NCBI RefSeq assembly: GCF_037154075.1
Contig: NZ_JBANRJ010000001.1
Span: forward strand, 924,001-988,000
DNA from: Sphingobium aromaticiconvertens
Lineage (GTDB): Bacteria; Pseudomonadota; Alphaproteobacteria; Sphingomonadales; Sphingomonadaceae
Direction: 5' to 3'
Length of the DNA stretch: 64,000 bases
Shown: positions 19,475 to 27,980 of the stretch, piece after piece
How the letters are laid out: each line of letters begins with the position of its first letter
How positions within the stretch are numbered: position 1 is the stretch's first letter
Notes under the pieces: model-generated
Database searches by the model: none
What the model saw: the letters and a program-made list of their open reading frames with translations, nothing else
Told to the model about the DNA's origin: nothing
Made by a program: the position numbers and the translations under genes

Positions 19475-20878
19475 CTATGCCTGATCGTGATAGGCCATCT
19501 GCAATATGCCCCAATGCCGACCCTTGACGTGGATCGACGCGATCACCTGCTTGAGCAGGATGACCTCACCTTGCGCGGTCAGGCGACGATAGGCCTTGAT
19601 GAAGAAGGGCTGGGTGATCCGGCATTGCTCCTGCGTGTCAGGGAAATCAAAGATCGTGCCTTGCCGTGCATGTTCCAGATTCCAGGCAATGTCACCGGGC
19701 CGTTGTGCCTGGGCGCGTTCGGGCATCGCCACGGCACCAAAGGCATTGCGGTCTGTGAAGGTCATGCCGAACAGGCCCTTGAACCTGCGCGCCTTTTCCT
19801 GTTCGATGCGGGCCACAGGTAGCATCACGCGTTGCACCGGATGGGTATGGAGGACGGGGTTGCTGCCGGGGATCGGCGCATAATCTTCGCTCATCACCTC
19901 GGCCTCGCTGATCTGGCGGGCGTCGATGGCGCGTTCGATTGCCGCGCTGACTGCCTGCGCGGCCTCCAGGGCAAAGCTGACATAGGGTGAATCGGGTATT
20001 TCAACGCCGCTTTCGGCCAGATATTGGAGCAGCCGGTTCGTGTCGTCGCTGGCCGAAGAGACACGGCCCGACAGACGATGGAGTCCATCGGCATTGTCGC
20101 TCGACGTACTGGCGAGCGCGGCTAGCCCGGTGCGGATTTCGCCCACCGACCGGACAATGGATTCCATCCGTTGCGCGACCGCATCGCCATTGCGACCCAT
20201 GCCCTGCATCAGCGCGCCCAGCCGTTCGACCAGTTGTTCGATGTCCTTGGTGCCCTTTAGCGCGCTACGCGCTGTGTCTGCCCCGTCGTTGATCCGCTCC
20301 AGCATGCCACCGGCTTCGCCCGTCAGAACGGCGATGGAGGCTTCGATCGTCTGGGTTGCGGCGGCAGTTTCCTGCGCCAGCTTCTTCACTTCGGACGCGA
20401 CCACGGCAAAGCCGCGCCCGGCGTCTCCCGCCCGCGCGGCCTCGATCGTGGCGTTCAGGGCCAGCAGGTTGGTCTGGCCGGCGATACCGCTGATGACACT
20501 GGTCACATGCGCGACGGTCTTGAGCGCATCGGTGAACCCGTCGAGCCGATCGTGGATCAGGCTGACCTGCTCGATCAACCCGACGAAATGGCTATTGGCC
20601 TGATTCAGTACGCGACTGGAATCATCGACGATGCCGCGTGCGGCGAATGCGGTTTCGCGCGCCTCCTGCCCTACCTTGTCGACGCTTTCGCTGTCGGCTT
20701 CCAGTTGCACGGCCTCGCCGCTGATCGCTTCGATCGTGCGCGCCTGATGGGTAACCCGGTCGGCCAGCGCACTGATGTCGGCCTGAAGGTCAAGCGTGCG
20801 AAGGCCCAGGTCGCCCGATAGCCGGGCAACCTTCATGATCGCCTGCGCGACCCCTTTGGATGGCAAAATCTGTCCCAC
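19475..20878 (-). CDS. Soluble methyl-accepting chemotaxis-like protein with unknown C-terminal domain
   Basis: A 467-residue protein without membrane segments. Residues ~40-290 are a long coiled coil with the conserved receptor hairpin ([29 protein letters not shown] at ~136-168), which contacts CheA/CheW. Residues ~330-467 form a separate domain with [31 protein letters not shown] and [14 protein letters not shown] do not recognise it, though the last part looks like a small sensory module. No che genes are nearby. The start is a GTG at 20878 without a strong ribosome site; a downstream ATG (MKVARLSG) is possible. Confidence 0.85.
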   Translation of the reverse strand: MGQILPSKGVAQAIMKVARLSGDLGLRTLDLQADISALADRVTHQARTIEAISGEAVQLEADSESVDKVGQEARETAFAARGIVDDSSRVLNQANSHFVGLIEQVSLIHDRLDGFTDALKTVAHVTSVISGIAGQTNLLALNATIEAARAGDAGRGFAVVASEVKKLAQETAAATQTIEASIAVLTGEAGGMLERINDGADTARSALKGTKDIEQLVERLGALMQGMGRNGDAVAQRMESIVRSVGEIRTGLAALASTSSDNADGLHRLSGRVSSASDDTNRLLQYLAESGVEIPDSPYVSFALEAAQAVSAAIERAIDARQISEAEVMSEDYAPIPGSNPVLHTHPVQRVMLPVARIEQEKARRFKGLFGMTFTDRNAFGAVAMPERAQAQRPGDIAWNLEHARQGTIFDFPDTQEQCRITQPFFIKAYRRLTAQGEVILLKQVIASIHVKGRHWGILQMAYHDQA

Positions 20879-20967
20879 ATGCTGAGGGCTAGGGCAGGAT
20901 GGTAAATTAAAGGTTAGCGGTGCGGTGGTCCGTTTGGATGGCCTTCAGGCAAGGCGCAAACAGCGAA

Positions 20968-20988
20968 CGGGGTGACTGTTGCACCCCG
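20968..20988 (-). terminator. Hairpin downstream of the fumarase gene
   Basis: CGGGGTG (20968-20974) pairs with CACCCCG (20982-20988) around a 7-base loop. On the minus strand it is followed by TTCGCTGTTTG, a weak T-rich tail. It lies 49 bases after the fumarase stop. Confidence 0.45.
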
Positions 20989-21036
20989 CCTGATCCGATT
21001 AACCTGCGTTTGGAAGATGCCTGCCGACCTGAAAGC

Positions 21037-22557
21037 TCATGCCTTCTCCAGCAGCCTCTCCCGCTTGATCTTCTCCTGCCACACCAATGGCGCGAGGTGG
21101 TGGACGCTTTGGCCTTCGCTATCCACGGCGACGGTGACGGGCATGTCCTGCACTTCGAACTCGTAGATCGCTTCCATGCCCAGATCATGGAAGCCGACGA
21201 CCTTCGACCCCTTGATCGCCTTCGCCACCAGATAAGCCGCGCCGCCGACCGCCATCAGATAGGCGCTCTTGTGATCGCGGATTGCGTCGATTGCCATCGG
21301 GCCGCGCTCGGCCTTGCCGACCATCGATAGCAGGCCCTGTTCCAGCATCATGCGCGTGAATTTATCCATGCGCGTCGCGGTGGTGGGACCGGCGGGGCCG
21401 ACAACTTCCTCGCCCACCGGATCGACCGGGCCGACATAATAAATGACGCGGCCCTTGAACTCGACCGGCAGGTCTTCGCCCGCGTCCAGCATGTCCTTGA
21501 TCCGCTTGTGCGCGGCGTCGCGGCCGGTCAGCATCTTGCCGTTGAGCAACAGCCGGTCGCCATGCTTCCAGCTTTGCACCACTTCCGGGGTCAGATTGTC
21601 CAGATCGACGCGGATCGCCGCCTTGTCCGGGGTCCAGTTGACGTCGGGCCATTCGGCCAGGTTGGGCTGTTCCAGATAGGCGGGGCCGCTGCCGTCCAGC
21701 GTGAAATGCGCATGGCGGGTCGCGGCGCAGTTGGGGATCATCGCGACCGGCTTGCCCGCTGCATGACAGGGCGCGTCCATGATCTTGACGTCCAGGATGG
21801 TGGACAGGCCACCCAGCCCCTGCGCGCCGATGCCCAGCGCATTCACCTTATCGAAAATCTCGATCCGCATCGCCTCGATATCATTTTGCGGACCGCGTTT
21901 CTTGAGCTGCCCCATGTCGATCGGGTCCATCAGCGCCTTCTTGGCCAGCAGCACGCAATGTTCCGCCGTGCCGCCGATGCCGATGCCCAACATGCCGGGC
22001 GGGCACCAGCCAGCGCCCATTTGCGGGATCATCTCCAGTACCCAGTCGACGATGGAATCGCTGGGGTTCATCATCTTGAACTTGGACTTGTTCTCGCTGC
22101 CGCCGCCCTTGGCCGCGACGTCGATGCTGACCTTCGACCCCGGCACCATTTCGACATGCAGCACGCTGGGCGTATTGTCCTTGGTATTGCGGCGGGTGAA
22201 GGCAGGATCGGTCAGGACCGAGGCGCGCAGCTTATTCTCCGGGTGGAGATAGGCGCGGCGCACTCCCTCGTCGACGACTTCCTGAAGTGACCGGGCGGTA
22301 TCATCCAACTGGCAGTCCATGCCCCATTTGACGAAGACGTTGATGATGCCGGTATCCTGGCAGATCGGGCGATGCCCCTCCGCGCACATGCGGCTGTTGG
22401 TCAGGATTTGGGCGATGGCGTCCTTGGCGGCGGGTGATTGTTCGGCCTCATAGGCTTCACCCAGCGCGCGGATATAATCCATCGGGTGGTAATAGCTGAT
22501 GAACTGAAGCGCGTCGGCGACGCTCTCTATCAGGTCGGCTGCTTTGATGGTGACCAT
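21037..22557 (-). CDS. Fumarate hydratase, class I (iron-sulfur)
   Basis: A 506-residue single-chain class I fumarase, interconverting fumarate and malate in the citric acid cycle with a [4Fe-4S] cluster. The alpha part has RPICQDTGI (cluster Cys), GGGSENKSKF and GIGIGGTAEHC; the beta part has YVGPVDPVGEEVVGPAGPTTATRMD, typical for the family. Cluster Cys also in IPNCAATRH. The length fits fused alpha and beta domains. ATG 22557. Not in an operon with other citric acid cycle genes. It is oxygen-sensitive by family knowledge, in contrast to FumC. Confidence 0.95.
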   Translation of the reverse strand: MVTIKAADLIESVADALQFISYYHPMDYIRALGEAYEAEQSPAAKDAIAQILTNSRMCAEGHRPICQDTGIINVFVKWGMDCQLDDTARSLQEVVDEGVRRAYLHPENKLRASVLTDPAFTRRNTKDNTPSVLHVEMVPGSKVSIDVAAKGGGSENKSKFKMMNPSDSIVDWVLEMIPQMGAGWCPPGMLGIGIGGTAEHCVLLAKKALMDPIDMGQLKKRGPQNDIEAMRIEIFDKVNALGIGAQGLGGLSTILDVKIMDAPCHAAGKPVAMIPNCAATRHAHFTLDGSGPAYLEQPNLAEWPDVNWTPDKAAIRVDLDNLTPEVVQSWKHGDRLLLNGKMLTGRDAAHKRIKDMLDAGEDLPVEFKGRVIYYVGPVDPVGEEVVGPAGPTTATRMDKFTRMMLEQGLLSMVGKAERGPMAIDAIRDHKSAYLMAVGGAAYLVAKAIKGSKVVGFHDLGMEAIYEFEVQDMPVTVAVDSEGQSVHHLAPLVWQEKIKRERLLEKA

Positions 22558-22660
22558 TGTGCCCGTTTCCCTATGTCCAAAAGCCCCGCATTGGCTACGG
22601 GTGCGTTCACCGGGCGGCTATACGGTTTTGAGGGCGCGAGTCCAGATGGCGGGCGTTACT

Positions 22661-23320
22661 TCAAACCGGCGGGCCATCGGCAAAGGGGAACATCGCCCAG
22701 ACCGGCTCCTTCTCCGCCAGTACCCGCGCAACGCTTGGCCGTGCCTCCAGCCGGGCCAGATAGGCGGCCAGCACCGGGTGGCTTGCGCGGAACGGCACCA
22801 CCTTGTCGGCATAGAATAGCGCGGGCAGAGCGGCGCAATCGGCCAGCGTGAAGGCTTCTCCTGCCGCCCAAGTCCGCCCCGCGATCCGCTCTTCCAGCAG
22901 GGCATAGGCCTTGCCCAGCAACGTCCGTGCTTGCCCCACGCCATGCCGGTCTTGCGTGCCATCCGGCCGGATGCGGTCGGCGACGAAGGCCTGCATCGGC
23001 GTCATCACATAATTGTCGAACAGCCGGTCCATCAGCCGTACTTCAAGAGCCGAATCGACGTCCATCGGGATCGGGGTGAAAGCGGTGGGATAATGAACAC
23101 CCAGATATTCGATGATGATGCTCGCCTCCGCCACGGTGGCGCCGCGCTGTTCATCGCGCAACAGCGGAAAGCGCGCGATCGGCCAGAGCGCCTGCAAATC
23201 CGCTGCCGCCTGCGGATTGTCCAATACGAGGCCCTCGAACGGCGCGCCATTCTCGTAAAGGGCGATCAGCACCTTCCAGCAATAGGAGGAGAGGGGGTGG
23301 TAAAAGAGCCGCAATGTCAT
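22661..23320 (-). CDS. Glutathione S-transferase family protein
   Basis: A 219-residue cytosolic transferase. The N-terminal thioredoxin-like domain reads LRLFYHPLSSYCWKVLIALYE with the usual Ser/Cys region, then RFPLL and EASIIIEYL (glutathione contacts), and the helical C-terminal domain has GEAFTLADCAALPALFYA. ATG 23320 is chosen because GGAGG lies 8 bases upstream; the longer frame to 23383 adds a basic, unlikely extension. Substrate unknown. The 450-base gap upstream belongs to nrdA regulation. Confidence 0.92.
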   Translation of the reverse strand: MTLRLFYHPLSSYCWKVLIALYENGAPFEGLVLDNPQAAADLQALWPIARFPLLRDEQRGATVAEASIIIEYLGVHYPTAFTPIPMDVDSALEVRLMDRLFDNYVMTPMQAFVADRIRPDGTQDRHGVGQARTLLGKAYALLEERIAGRTWAAGEAFTLADCAALPALFYADKVVPFRASHPVLAAYLARLEARPSVARVLAEKEPVWAMFPFADGPPV

Positions 23321-23474
23321 CCTTCGTTCCTCCATCGGGCGGGGTTGGCGTCGGTCACGAATCCGTCGCTCAACCGATCGCATGGCAAGCGAAATTTATT
23401 TTCAGTATGACGATTGTCCACTTGCCTTTTGCGGGAGCTAGGAAGGTCCATGCGTCGCGGTGGTAGAGTGCCCC

Positions 23475-23500
23475 GGAACGTCGGTGAACCGACTCGCGTT
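23475..23500 (+). promoter_or_regulatory. EcfG-type (general stress sigma factor) promoter
   Basis: GGAAC (23475-23479), 17 bases, then CGTT (23497-23500): exact match to the alphaproteobacterial EcfG consensus GGAAC-N16/17-CGTT. It points toward nrdA, 273 bases away. By simple arithmetic about one such match is expected by chance on both strands of 64 kb, so this one needs a mapped transcript. Confidence 0.45.
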
Positions 23501-23742
23501 AGCGACGAGCCGAGTCCTTGTATTGTCATTTACCCTCTTGCGTCGCTGCGAGGCTGTGGCACTATCCCTTGTATCAGGATAACGGGGGTTACCCAACAGA
23601 TTGTGATCGCACTGCCGGACCAGATTCGGCGGTCAGGGCCTCTTCGGCCTTGCGATCCGGTCGGTTGACCCCATTTCCAGTCCTGCGCGGGCTGGTTCTG
23701 TGATAGGGTGTTCGGCTTCTTGCCCATGCTCTTGACCGAAAC

Positions 23743-23757
23743 GAACGGAACTAGAAC
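23743..23757 (+). promoter_or_regulatory. LexA (SOS) box at nrdA
   Basis: GAAC-GGAACTA-GAAC, an exact GAAC-N7-GAAC direct repeat (LexA consensus in alphaproteobacteria), centred 23 bases before the nrdA ATG. The location fits a repressor that blocks nrdAB until DNA damage. Confidence 0.6.
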
Positions 23758-23772
23758 AATCTGGGGGCGGAC

Positions 23773-25740
23773 ATGGATTTTCGAGACAGCGAACAGGGTG
23801 GTACAAGCGACGTGGCAACGGTAATCGAAGATCGGACGGATGATGTGACGGCAGTCCCTGAGAAGGCCTCGGCTCCTACTGCACCGACGAAGCCTGCGCC
23901 GGCTAAGTCGGCTGCCCCTGAGTCCTCGTCTTCCGTTCAGGAGCGGCGTTTCGATGTCGTGACGGATTCGTCGCGCGATGCGCTGCTGACGGAGTTCGGC
24001 AAGGACACGCTCAACGACCGCTATCTGCTGCCCGGCGAAAGTTATCAGGATCTGTTCGCCCGCGTCGCCGCCGCCTATGCCGACGATCAGGATCATGCCC
24101 AGCGCGTCTACGACTATATCTCGCGCCTGTGGTTCATGCCCGCCACGCCCGTATTGTCGAATGGCGGCACCGGTCGCGGCCTGCCGATCAGTTGCTACCT
24201 GAATAGCGTCGACGACAGCCTGGAAGGCATCGTCAACACCTGGAACGAGAATGTGTGGCTCGCTTCGCGCGGCGGCGGTATCGGCACCTATTGGGGCAGC
24301 GTGCGCGGCATCGGTGAGCCAGTCGGCCTCAATGGCAAGACCAGCGGCATCATCCCCTTCGTCCGCGTCATGGACAGCCTCACCCTCGCCATTTCGCAGG
24401 GGTCGTTGCGCCGTGGTTCGGCCGCCTGCTATCTCGACGTTTCGCATCCGGAGATTGAGGAGTTCCTTGAGATCCGCAAGCCGTCCGGCGACTTCAACCG
24501 CAAGGCGCTGAACCTCCACCATGGCGTCCTCCTGACCGACGAGTTCATGGAGGCCGTGCGCGACGGGTCCGAATTCATCCTGCGCAGCCCCAAGGACGGG
24601 TCGCAGCGCGGGAAGGTCGACGCCCGCTCGTTGTTCCAGAAGCTGGTCGAAACCCGCCTTGCCACCGGCGAGCCGTATATCGTCTTCAACGACACCGTGA
24701 ACCGCACGATGCCCAAGCATCATCGCGATCTGGGACTGAAGGTGTCGACCTCCAACCTCTGCTCGGAAATCACGCTGCCTACCGGCAAGGACCATCTGGG
24801 TCAGGACCGCACGGCGGTCTGCTGCCTGTCGTCGATGAACCTGGAAACCTGGGACGAGTGGAAGGACGAGAAGCTTTTCGCCGAAGACATTATGCGCTTC
24901 CTCGACAATGTCCTTCAGGACTATATCGACCGTGCCCCGCCCGAAATGGCGCGCGCCAAGTACAGCGCCAGCCGTGAACGCTCGGTCGGCCTGGGCGTGA
25001 TGGGCTTCCACAGCTTCCTCCAGGCGCGCAATATCCCGTTTGAGGGCGCGATGGCCAAGTCGTGGAACCTCAAAATCTTCAAGCATGTAAAGGGGCAGGT
25101 CGACGAAGCCTCGATGCAACTCGCGATCGAGCGCGGCCCTTGCCCGGACGCCGCCGACATGGGCGTGATGGAGCGGTTCTCCTGCAAGATGGCGATCGCG
25201 CCCACCGCGTCTATCTCCATCATCTGCGGCGGCACCAGCGCGTGCATCGAACCGATCCCGGCCAATATCTACACGCACAAGACGCTCTCGGGCAGCTTCT
25301 CGATCAAGAACCCCTATCTTGAAAAGCTGCTGGTCGAAAAGGCGAAGGACAGCACGAACGTCTGGAACTCGATCCTCGAAAATGGCGGTTCGATCCAGCA
25401 TCTCGACTTCCTCAGCCAGGAAGAGAAGGATGTGTTCAAGACCAGCTTCGAGATCGACCAGCGCTGGCTGCTCGAACTCGCCGCCGACCGCACGCCCTAT
25501 ATCGATCAGGCGCAGTCGCTGAACCTGTTCATCCCGGCGGATGTGGAAAAGTGGGACCTCCTCATGCTTCACTTCCGCGCCTGGGAACTGGGCATCAAGT
25601 CGCTTTACTATCTCCGCTCCAAGTCGGTGCAGCGCGCCGGTTTCGCAGGCGGTGTGGAGGCGGACAACACCATCGACGCCCCGAAGTTCGAGCTGGGCGC
25701 AGAAAGCACCGACTATGACGAGTGCCTTGCCTGCCAATGA
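23773..25740 (+). CDS. nrdA: Ribonucleoside-diphosphate reductase, class I alpha subunit
   Basis: The 655-residue large subunit reduces ribonucleotides to deoxyribonucleotides. The active-site NLCSE (Asn328, Cys330, Glu332) is present, with the redox Cys in ISCYLNS (Cys141), CCLSSMNLE, and the C-terminal ECLACQ pair that accepts electrons from thioredoxin. Loop sequence ATPVLSNGGTGRGLP and RGGGIG fit the specificity-site region. Residues 1-55 are Pro/Ala/Ser-rich and probably unstructured, and the usual ~90-residue N-terminal ATP-cone of E. coli NrdA is missing. ATG 23773 has GGGGGCGG upstream. nrdB follows after 62 bases with a hairpin between. A LexA box precedes the start. Confidence 0.95.
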   Translation: MDFRDSEQGGTSDVATVIEDRTDDVTAVPEKASAPTAPTKPAPAKSAAPESSSSVQERRFDVVTDSSRDALLTEFGKDTLNDRYLLPGESYQDLFARVAAAYADDQDHAQRVYDYISRLWFMPATPVLSNGGTGRGLPISCYLNSVDDSLEGIVNTWNENVWLASRGGGIGTYWGSVRGIGEPVGLNGKTSGIIPFVRVMDSLTLAISQGSLRRGSAACYLDVSHPEIEEFLEIRKPSGDFNRKALNLHHGVLLTDEFMEAVRDGSEFILRSPKDGSQRGKVDARSLFQKLVETRLATGEPYIVFNDTVNRTMPKHHRDLGLKVSTSNLCSEITLPTGKDHLGQDRTAVCCLSSMNLETWDEWKDEKLFAEDIMRFLDNVLQDYIDRAPPEMARAKYSASRERSVGLGVMGFHSFLQARNIPFEGAMAKSWNLKIFKHVKGQVDEASMQLAIERGPCPDAADMGVMERFSCKMAIAPTASISIICGGTSACIEPIPANIYTHKTLSGSFSIKNPYLEKLLVEKAKDSTNVWNSILENGGSIQHLDFLSQEEKDVFKTSFEIDQRWLLELAADRTPYIDQAQSLNLFIPADVEKWDLLMLHFRAWELGIKSLYYLRSKSVQRAGFAGGVEADNTIDAPKFELGAESTDYDECLACQ

Positions 25741-25749
25741 CCCTGCTTT

Positions 25750-25774
25750 CCCCTCTCCCGTAAAGGGAGGGGGG
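25750..25774. repeat. Hairpin between nrdA and nrdB
   Basis: CCCCTCTCCC (25750-25759) pairs with GGGAGGGGGG (25765-25774), one G-T wobble, loop GTAAA. No T-run follows. It may tune nrdB expression or protect the nrdA message end. Confidence 0.5.
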
Positions 25775-25802
25775 ATGATATATATTCCCCGGAGTTAATC
25801 CC

Positions 25803-26852
25803 ATGCCCCTTCTCCAAGCCTCCAAGGTTTACAAGCCGTTCGAATATCCCTGGGCCTATGAGTTCTGGAAGCGCCAGCAGCAGTTGCATTGGCTGCCCGA
25901 AGAAGTGCCCTTGGGTGAGGATTGCCGCGACTGGGCGCAAAAGCTGTCCGATCATGAGCGCAACCTGCTGACGCAGATCTTCCGCTTCTTCACCCAGGCG
26001 GATGTCGAGGTGCAGGACTGCTATCACGAAAAATATGGCCGCGTGTTCAAGCCGACCGAGGTCAAGATGATGCTGACCGCGTTCAGCAACATGGAAACGG
26101 TCCACATCGCCGCCTATTCGCATCTGCTCGACACGATCGGCATGCCCGAAAGCGAATATAGCGCCTTCATGCAATATAAGGAGATGAAGGACAAACACGA
26201 CTATCTGCAACAGTTCGGCGTCGACAGCGACGAGGATATTGCCCGCACACTCGCCATGTTCGGCGGCTTTACCGAGGGGCTGCAATTGTTCGCGTCCTTC
26301 GCCATGCTGATGAACTTCCCGCGCTTCAACAAGATGAAGGGCATGGGGCAGATCGTCACCTGGTCCGTCCGTGACGAGACGCTGCATTGCGAGGGGATCA
26401 TCAAACTCTTCCACGCCTTCTGCGCCGAACGTCAGTGTCTGACCCCCGCGGTCAAGGACGACATCTTGGACATGTGCCAGAAGACGGTGCGGATCGAGGA
26501 TGCGTTCGTCGACCTGGTGTTCGAAATGGGACCAGTGCCCGGCATGACGCCCAAGGACATCAAGAAATATGTCCGCTACATCGCCGACTGGCGTCTGGGT
26601 CAGTTGGGCCTCAAGCCCATCTACATGATCGAGGAGCACCCGCTCCCCTGGCTCAGCCCGCTGCTGAACGGCGTCGAGCATGCCAATTTCTTCGAAACCC
26701 GCGCCACCGAATATTCAAAGGGCGCCACCCGCGGCCAGTGGAGCGACGTCTGGGACAGCTTCGACCGTCGCAAGAAGTTGAAAGCCAACGACGTCGCGCC
26801 GGAAGAGGGTGACGCGGATATGTTCAAGGCAGCGGGGATTGCTGCGGAGTAG
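25803..26852 (+). CDS. nrdB: Ribonucleoside-diphosphate reductase, class I beta (radical) subunit
   Basis: A 349-residue small subunit carrying the metal-radical cofactor. Spacing to E. coli NrdB fits exactly: Asp67 (QADVEVQD) is 31 residues before Glu98 in METVHIAAYSH, with His101, and the radical Tyr105 (equivalent of Tyr122) is conserved. The second half supplies RDETLHCEGI with the further Glu and His ligands. The tyrosine argues for a class Ia/Ib-like tyrosyl-radical enzyme and not the Tyr-less class Ic. No N-terminal ATP-cone, so neither subunit has one. ATG 25803, preceded by CCCCGGAGTTAATCCC. Confidence 0.96.
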   Translation: MPLLQASKVYKPFEYPWAYEFWKRQQQLHWLPEEVPLGEDCRDWAQKLSDHERNLLTQIFRFFTQADVEVQDCYHEKYGRVFKPTEVKMMLTAFSNMETVHIAAYSHLLDTIGMPESEYSAFMQYKEMKDKHDYLQQFGVDSDEDIARTLAMFGGFTEGLQLFASFAMLMNFPRFNKMKGMGQIVTWSVRDETLHCEGIIKLFHAFCAERQCLTPAVKDDILDMCQKTVRIEDAFVDLVFEMGPVPGMTPKDIKKYVRYIADWRLGQLGLKPIYMIEEHPLPWLSPLLNGVEHANFFETRATEYSKGATRGQWSDVWDSFDRRKKLKANDVAPEEGDADMFKAAGIAAE

Positions 26853-26871
26853 GTCGGATTAGACATCGAGA

Positions 26872-26915
26872 GCGCTGGCCCAAATTGCGCTGATAAGCGC
26901 AATTTGGGCCAGCGC
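26872..26915. repeat. Perfect 20-bp inverted repeat after nrdB
   Basis: Left arm 26872-26891, right arm 26896-26915, loop GATA; every one of 20 positions pairs (starts GCGCTGGCCC, ends GGGCCAGCGC). No T-run follows on either side. It may end or protect the nrdAB transcript, or be a protein-binding palindrome. Confidence 0.75.
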
Positions 26916-27059
26916 GAATATCCGACCGTGCAGCAGCCCAAGTGCCGTATCCTGCGTCCGCCCTGCCTGACAAAATCCTGAACGCGCTGTTTTATTGCGT
27001 TCATGAAACATTTCTTGGGGTCGCCGGTTCTGCTTTCCAGGACCAAAGGAGCCATCAGC

Positions 27060-27584
27060 GTGAAAATCACGATCAACAAGACCCTTGCCACCCTGACGCT
27101 GGGCGCCATCGCGCTCACGGCCGTGCCGGCCTCTGCCCAGCGCCACGATGATCGCCGGGATTCCCGTCACGAACGCCGCGACGACAAGCGGGATTATCGC
27201 GCCGACCGGCGGGACGACCGCCGCGATAATCGTCAGGGTTGGCGCAACGATCGGCGCCCCGGCAAGGTCGTCTATAATTATGACTATAACCGGCCCGACC
27301 CGCGCTATCGCAACTATTATGCTGAACGCTATTATCGTGGTGGCAGCGGCTATGCGCCGGTCCGTGTGACCCGCCAGACCCGCATCTATCGCGGCTCGAA
27401 CGATCACTATTATTGCCGCCGTTCGGACGGCACCACCGGCTTGATCGTCGGCGCTGCACTGGGCGGCGTGCTGGGCAACCAGCTTGATCGCGGCGGCTCG
27501 AACCTGCTCGGCACGTTGATCGGTGGCGGTGCAGGCGCGCTGCTGGGGCGTGAGATCGACCGCGGCGGGGTAAGCTGCCGCTAA
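27060..27584 (+). CDS. Exported protein with RD-rich region and glycine-zipper (17 kDa antigen-like) domain
   Basis: A 174-residue envelope protein starting at GTG 27060, supported by AAAGGAG 9 bases upstream. Signal peptide ends at VPASA-Q. Residues ~30-65 are a strongly charged Arg/Asp-rich repeat-like stretch (HDDRRDSRHERRDDKRD), then a Tyr/Arg-rich part, then a glycine-zipper segment (GLIVGAALGGVLGNQLD, LGTLIGGGAGALLG) as in the 17 kDa surface antigen family, which forms tightly packed membrane helices. A final Cys pairs perhaps with YYCRR. Function unknown; probably outer-membrane associated. Confidence 0.8.
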   Translation: MKITINKTLATLTLGAIALTAVPASAQRHDDRRDSRHERRDDKRDYRADRRDDRRDNRQGWRNDRRPGKVVYNYDYNRPDPRYRNYYAERYYRGGSGYAPVRVTRQTRIYRGSNDHYYCRRSDGTTGLIVGAALGGVLGNQLDRGGSNLLGTLIGGGAGALLGREIDRGGVSCR

Positions 27585-27596
27585 GGCAAAGAAAGA

Positions 27597-27629
27597 GGGG
27601 CCGGGTGTGACCCCACGCCCGCCCTTTTT
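27597..27629. terminator. Convergent intrinsic terminator
   Basis: GGGGCCGGGTGTG pairs with CACGCCCGCCC (imperfect, one bulge), followed by CTTTTT on the plus strand and preceded by AAAGAAAGA. It separates the glycine-zipper gene and the VOC gene. Confidence 0.65.
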
Positions 27630-27633
27630 CGTT

Positions 27634-27978
27634 TCACGCCCCCGTTGGCTGCGCCAGTACCACCAGATTGCTGTCGGGATCGCGCATCCGGCAAATGCTG
27701 GTATAGTCGGCCGCCTCGACCGGTCCCGGCTCCAGCCCGGCCTCGACCAGTCGCGCTCGATCACTCGCGACATCGCTGACGATCAACGTCAGCGTCCCGT
27801 GCCCAGCATGATCCGCCGCCTCGAACAGTTGGAACCCGGCGCCTTGGCCCTCATGCCATTCGGCCAGCCCCGGCATCGGTCGCGCATCGGGGTCACGCCC
27901 GAACACCTGTGTGAACCAGCCGATGCTTTCCTCCAATCTGGAGCAGGATAGCTGCGCGAAAATGGCGGTGAGGGCCAT
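27634..27978 (-). CDS. VOC (glyoxalase/bleomycin-resistance fold) family protein
   Basis: A 114-residue vicinal-oxygen-chelate protein, half of the usual dimer. AIFAQLSCSRLEESIGWFTQVFGRDP is the standard first repeat, and MRDPDSNLVVL the last strand with the conserved DPDGN-like turn (here DPDSN). The first-ligand His and the usual Glu are not obvious, so metal-dependent catalysis is doubtful; many relatives bind small ligands only. Its start is 2 bases after the stop of the acidic protein gene, so both share a transcript and probably the EcfG-like promoter upstream. Confidence 0.85.
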   Translation of the reverse strand: MALTAIFAQLSCSRLEESIGWFTQVFGRDPDARPMPGLAEWHEGQGAGFQLFEAADHAGHGTLTLIVSDVASDRARLVEAGLEPGPVEAADYTSICRMRDPDSNLVVLAQPTGA

Positions 27979-27980
27979 CG

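Larger units (their letters stand above)
23321..23772 (+). other. Gene-free leader region of nrdA
   Basis: 452 bases between divergent gst and nrdA. I see no convincing coding frame. It holds an EcfG-like promoter (23475-23500), short hairpins such as AGGGCC-TCTT-CGGCCTT (around 23636-23650), and a LexA box (23743-23757) just before the nrdA start. A CACTATCCCTTGTAT segment (about 23558) loosely resembles one NrdR box but is too degenerate to call. Confidence 0.6.

Noticed and set aside
23476..23489. GAAC-N6-GAAC in the nrdA leader, close to a LexA box.
   Set aside because: The spacing is 6 and not 7; it overlaps the EcfG-like promoter, which explains part of the sequence.
23555..23575. CACTATCCCTTGTAT, a possible NrdR box upstream of nrdA.
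   Set aside because: Too many mismatches to the NrdR consensus, and no second box at the usual distance.
23530..25737. A 735-codon minus-strand frame across nrdA.
   Set aside because: It is the mirror of nrdA, which has a complete set of catalytic motifs.
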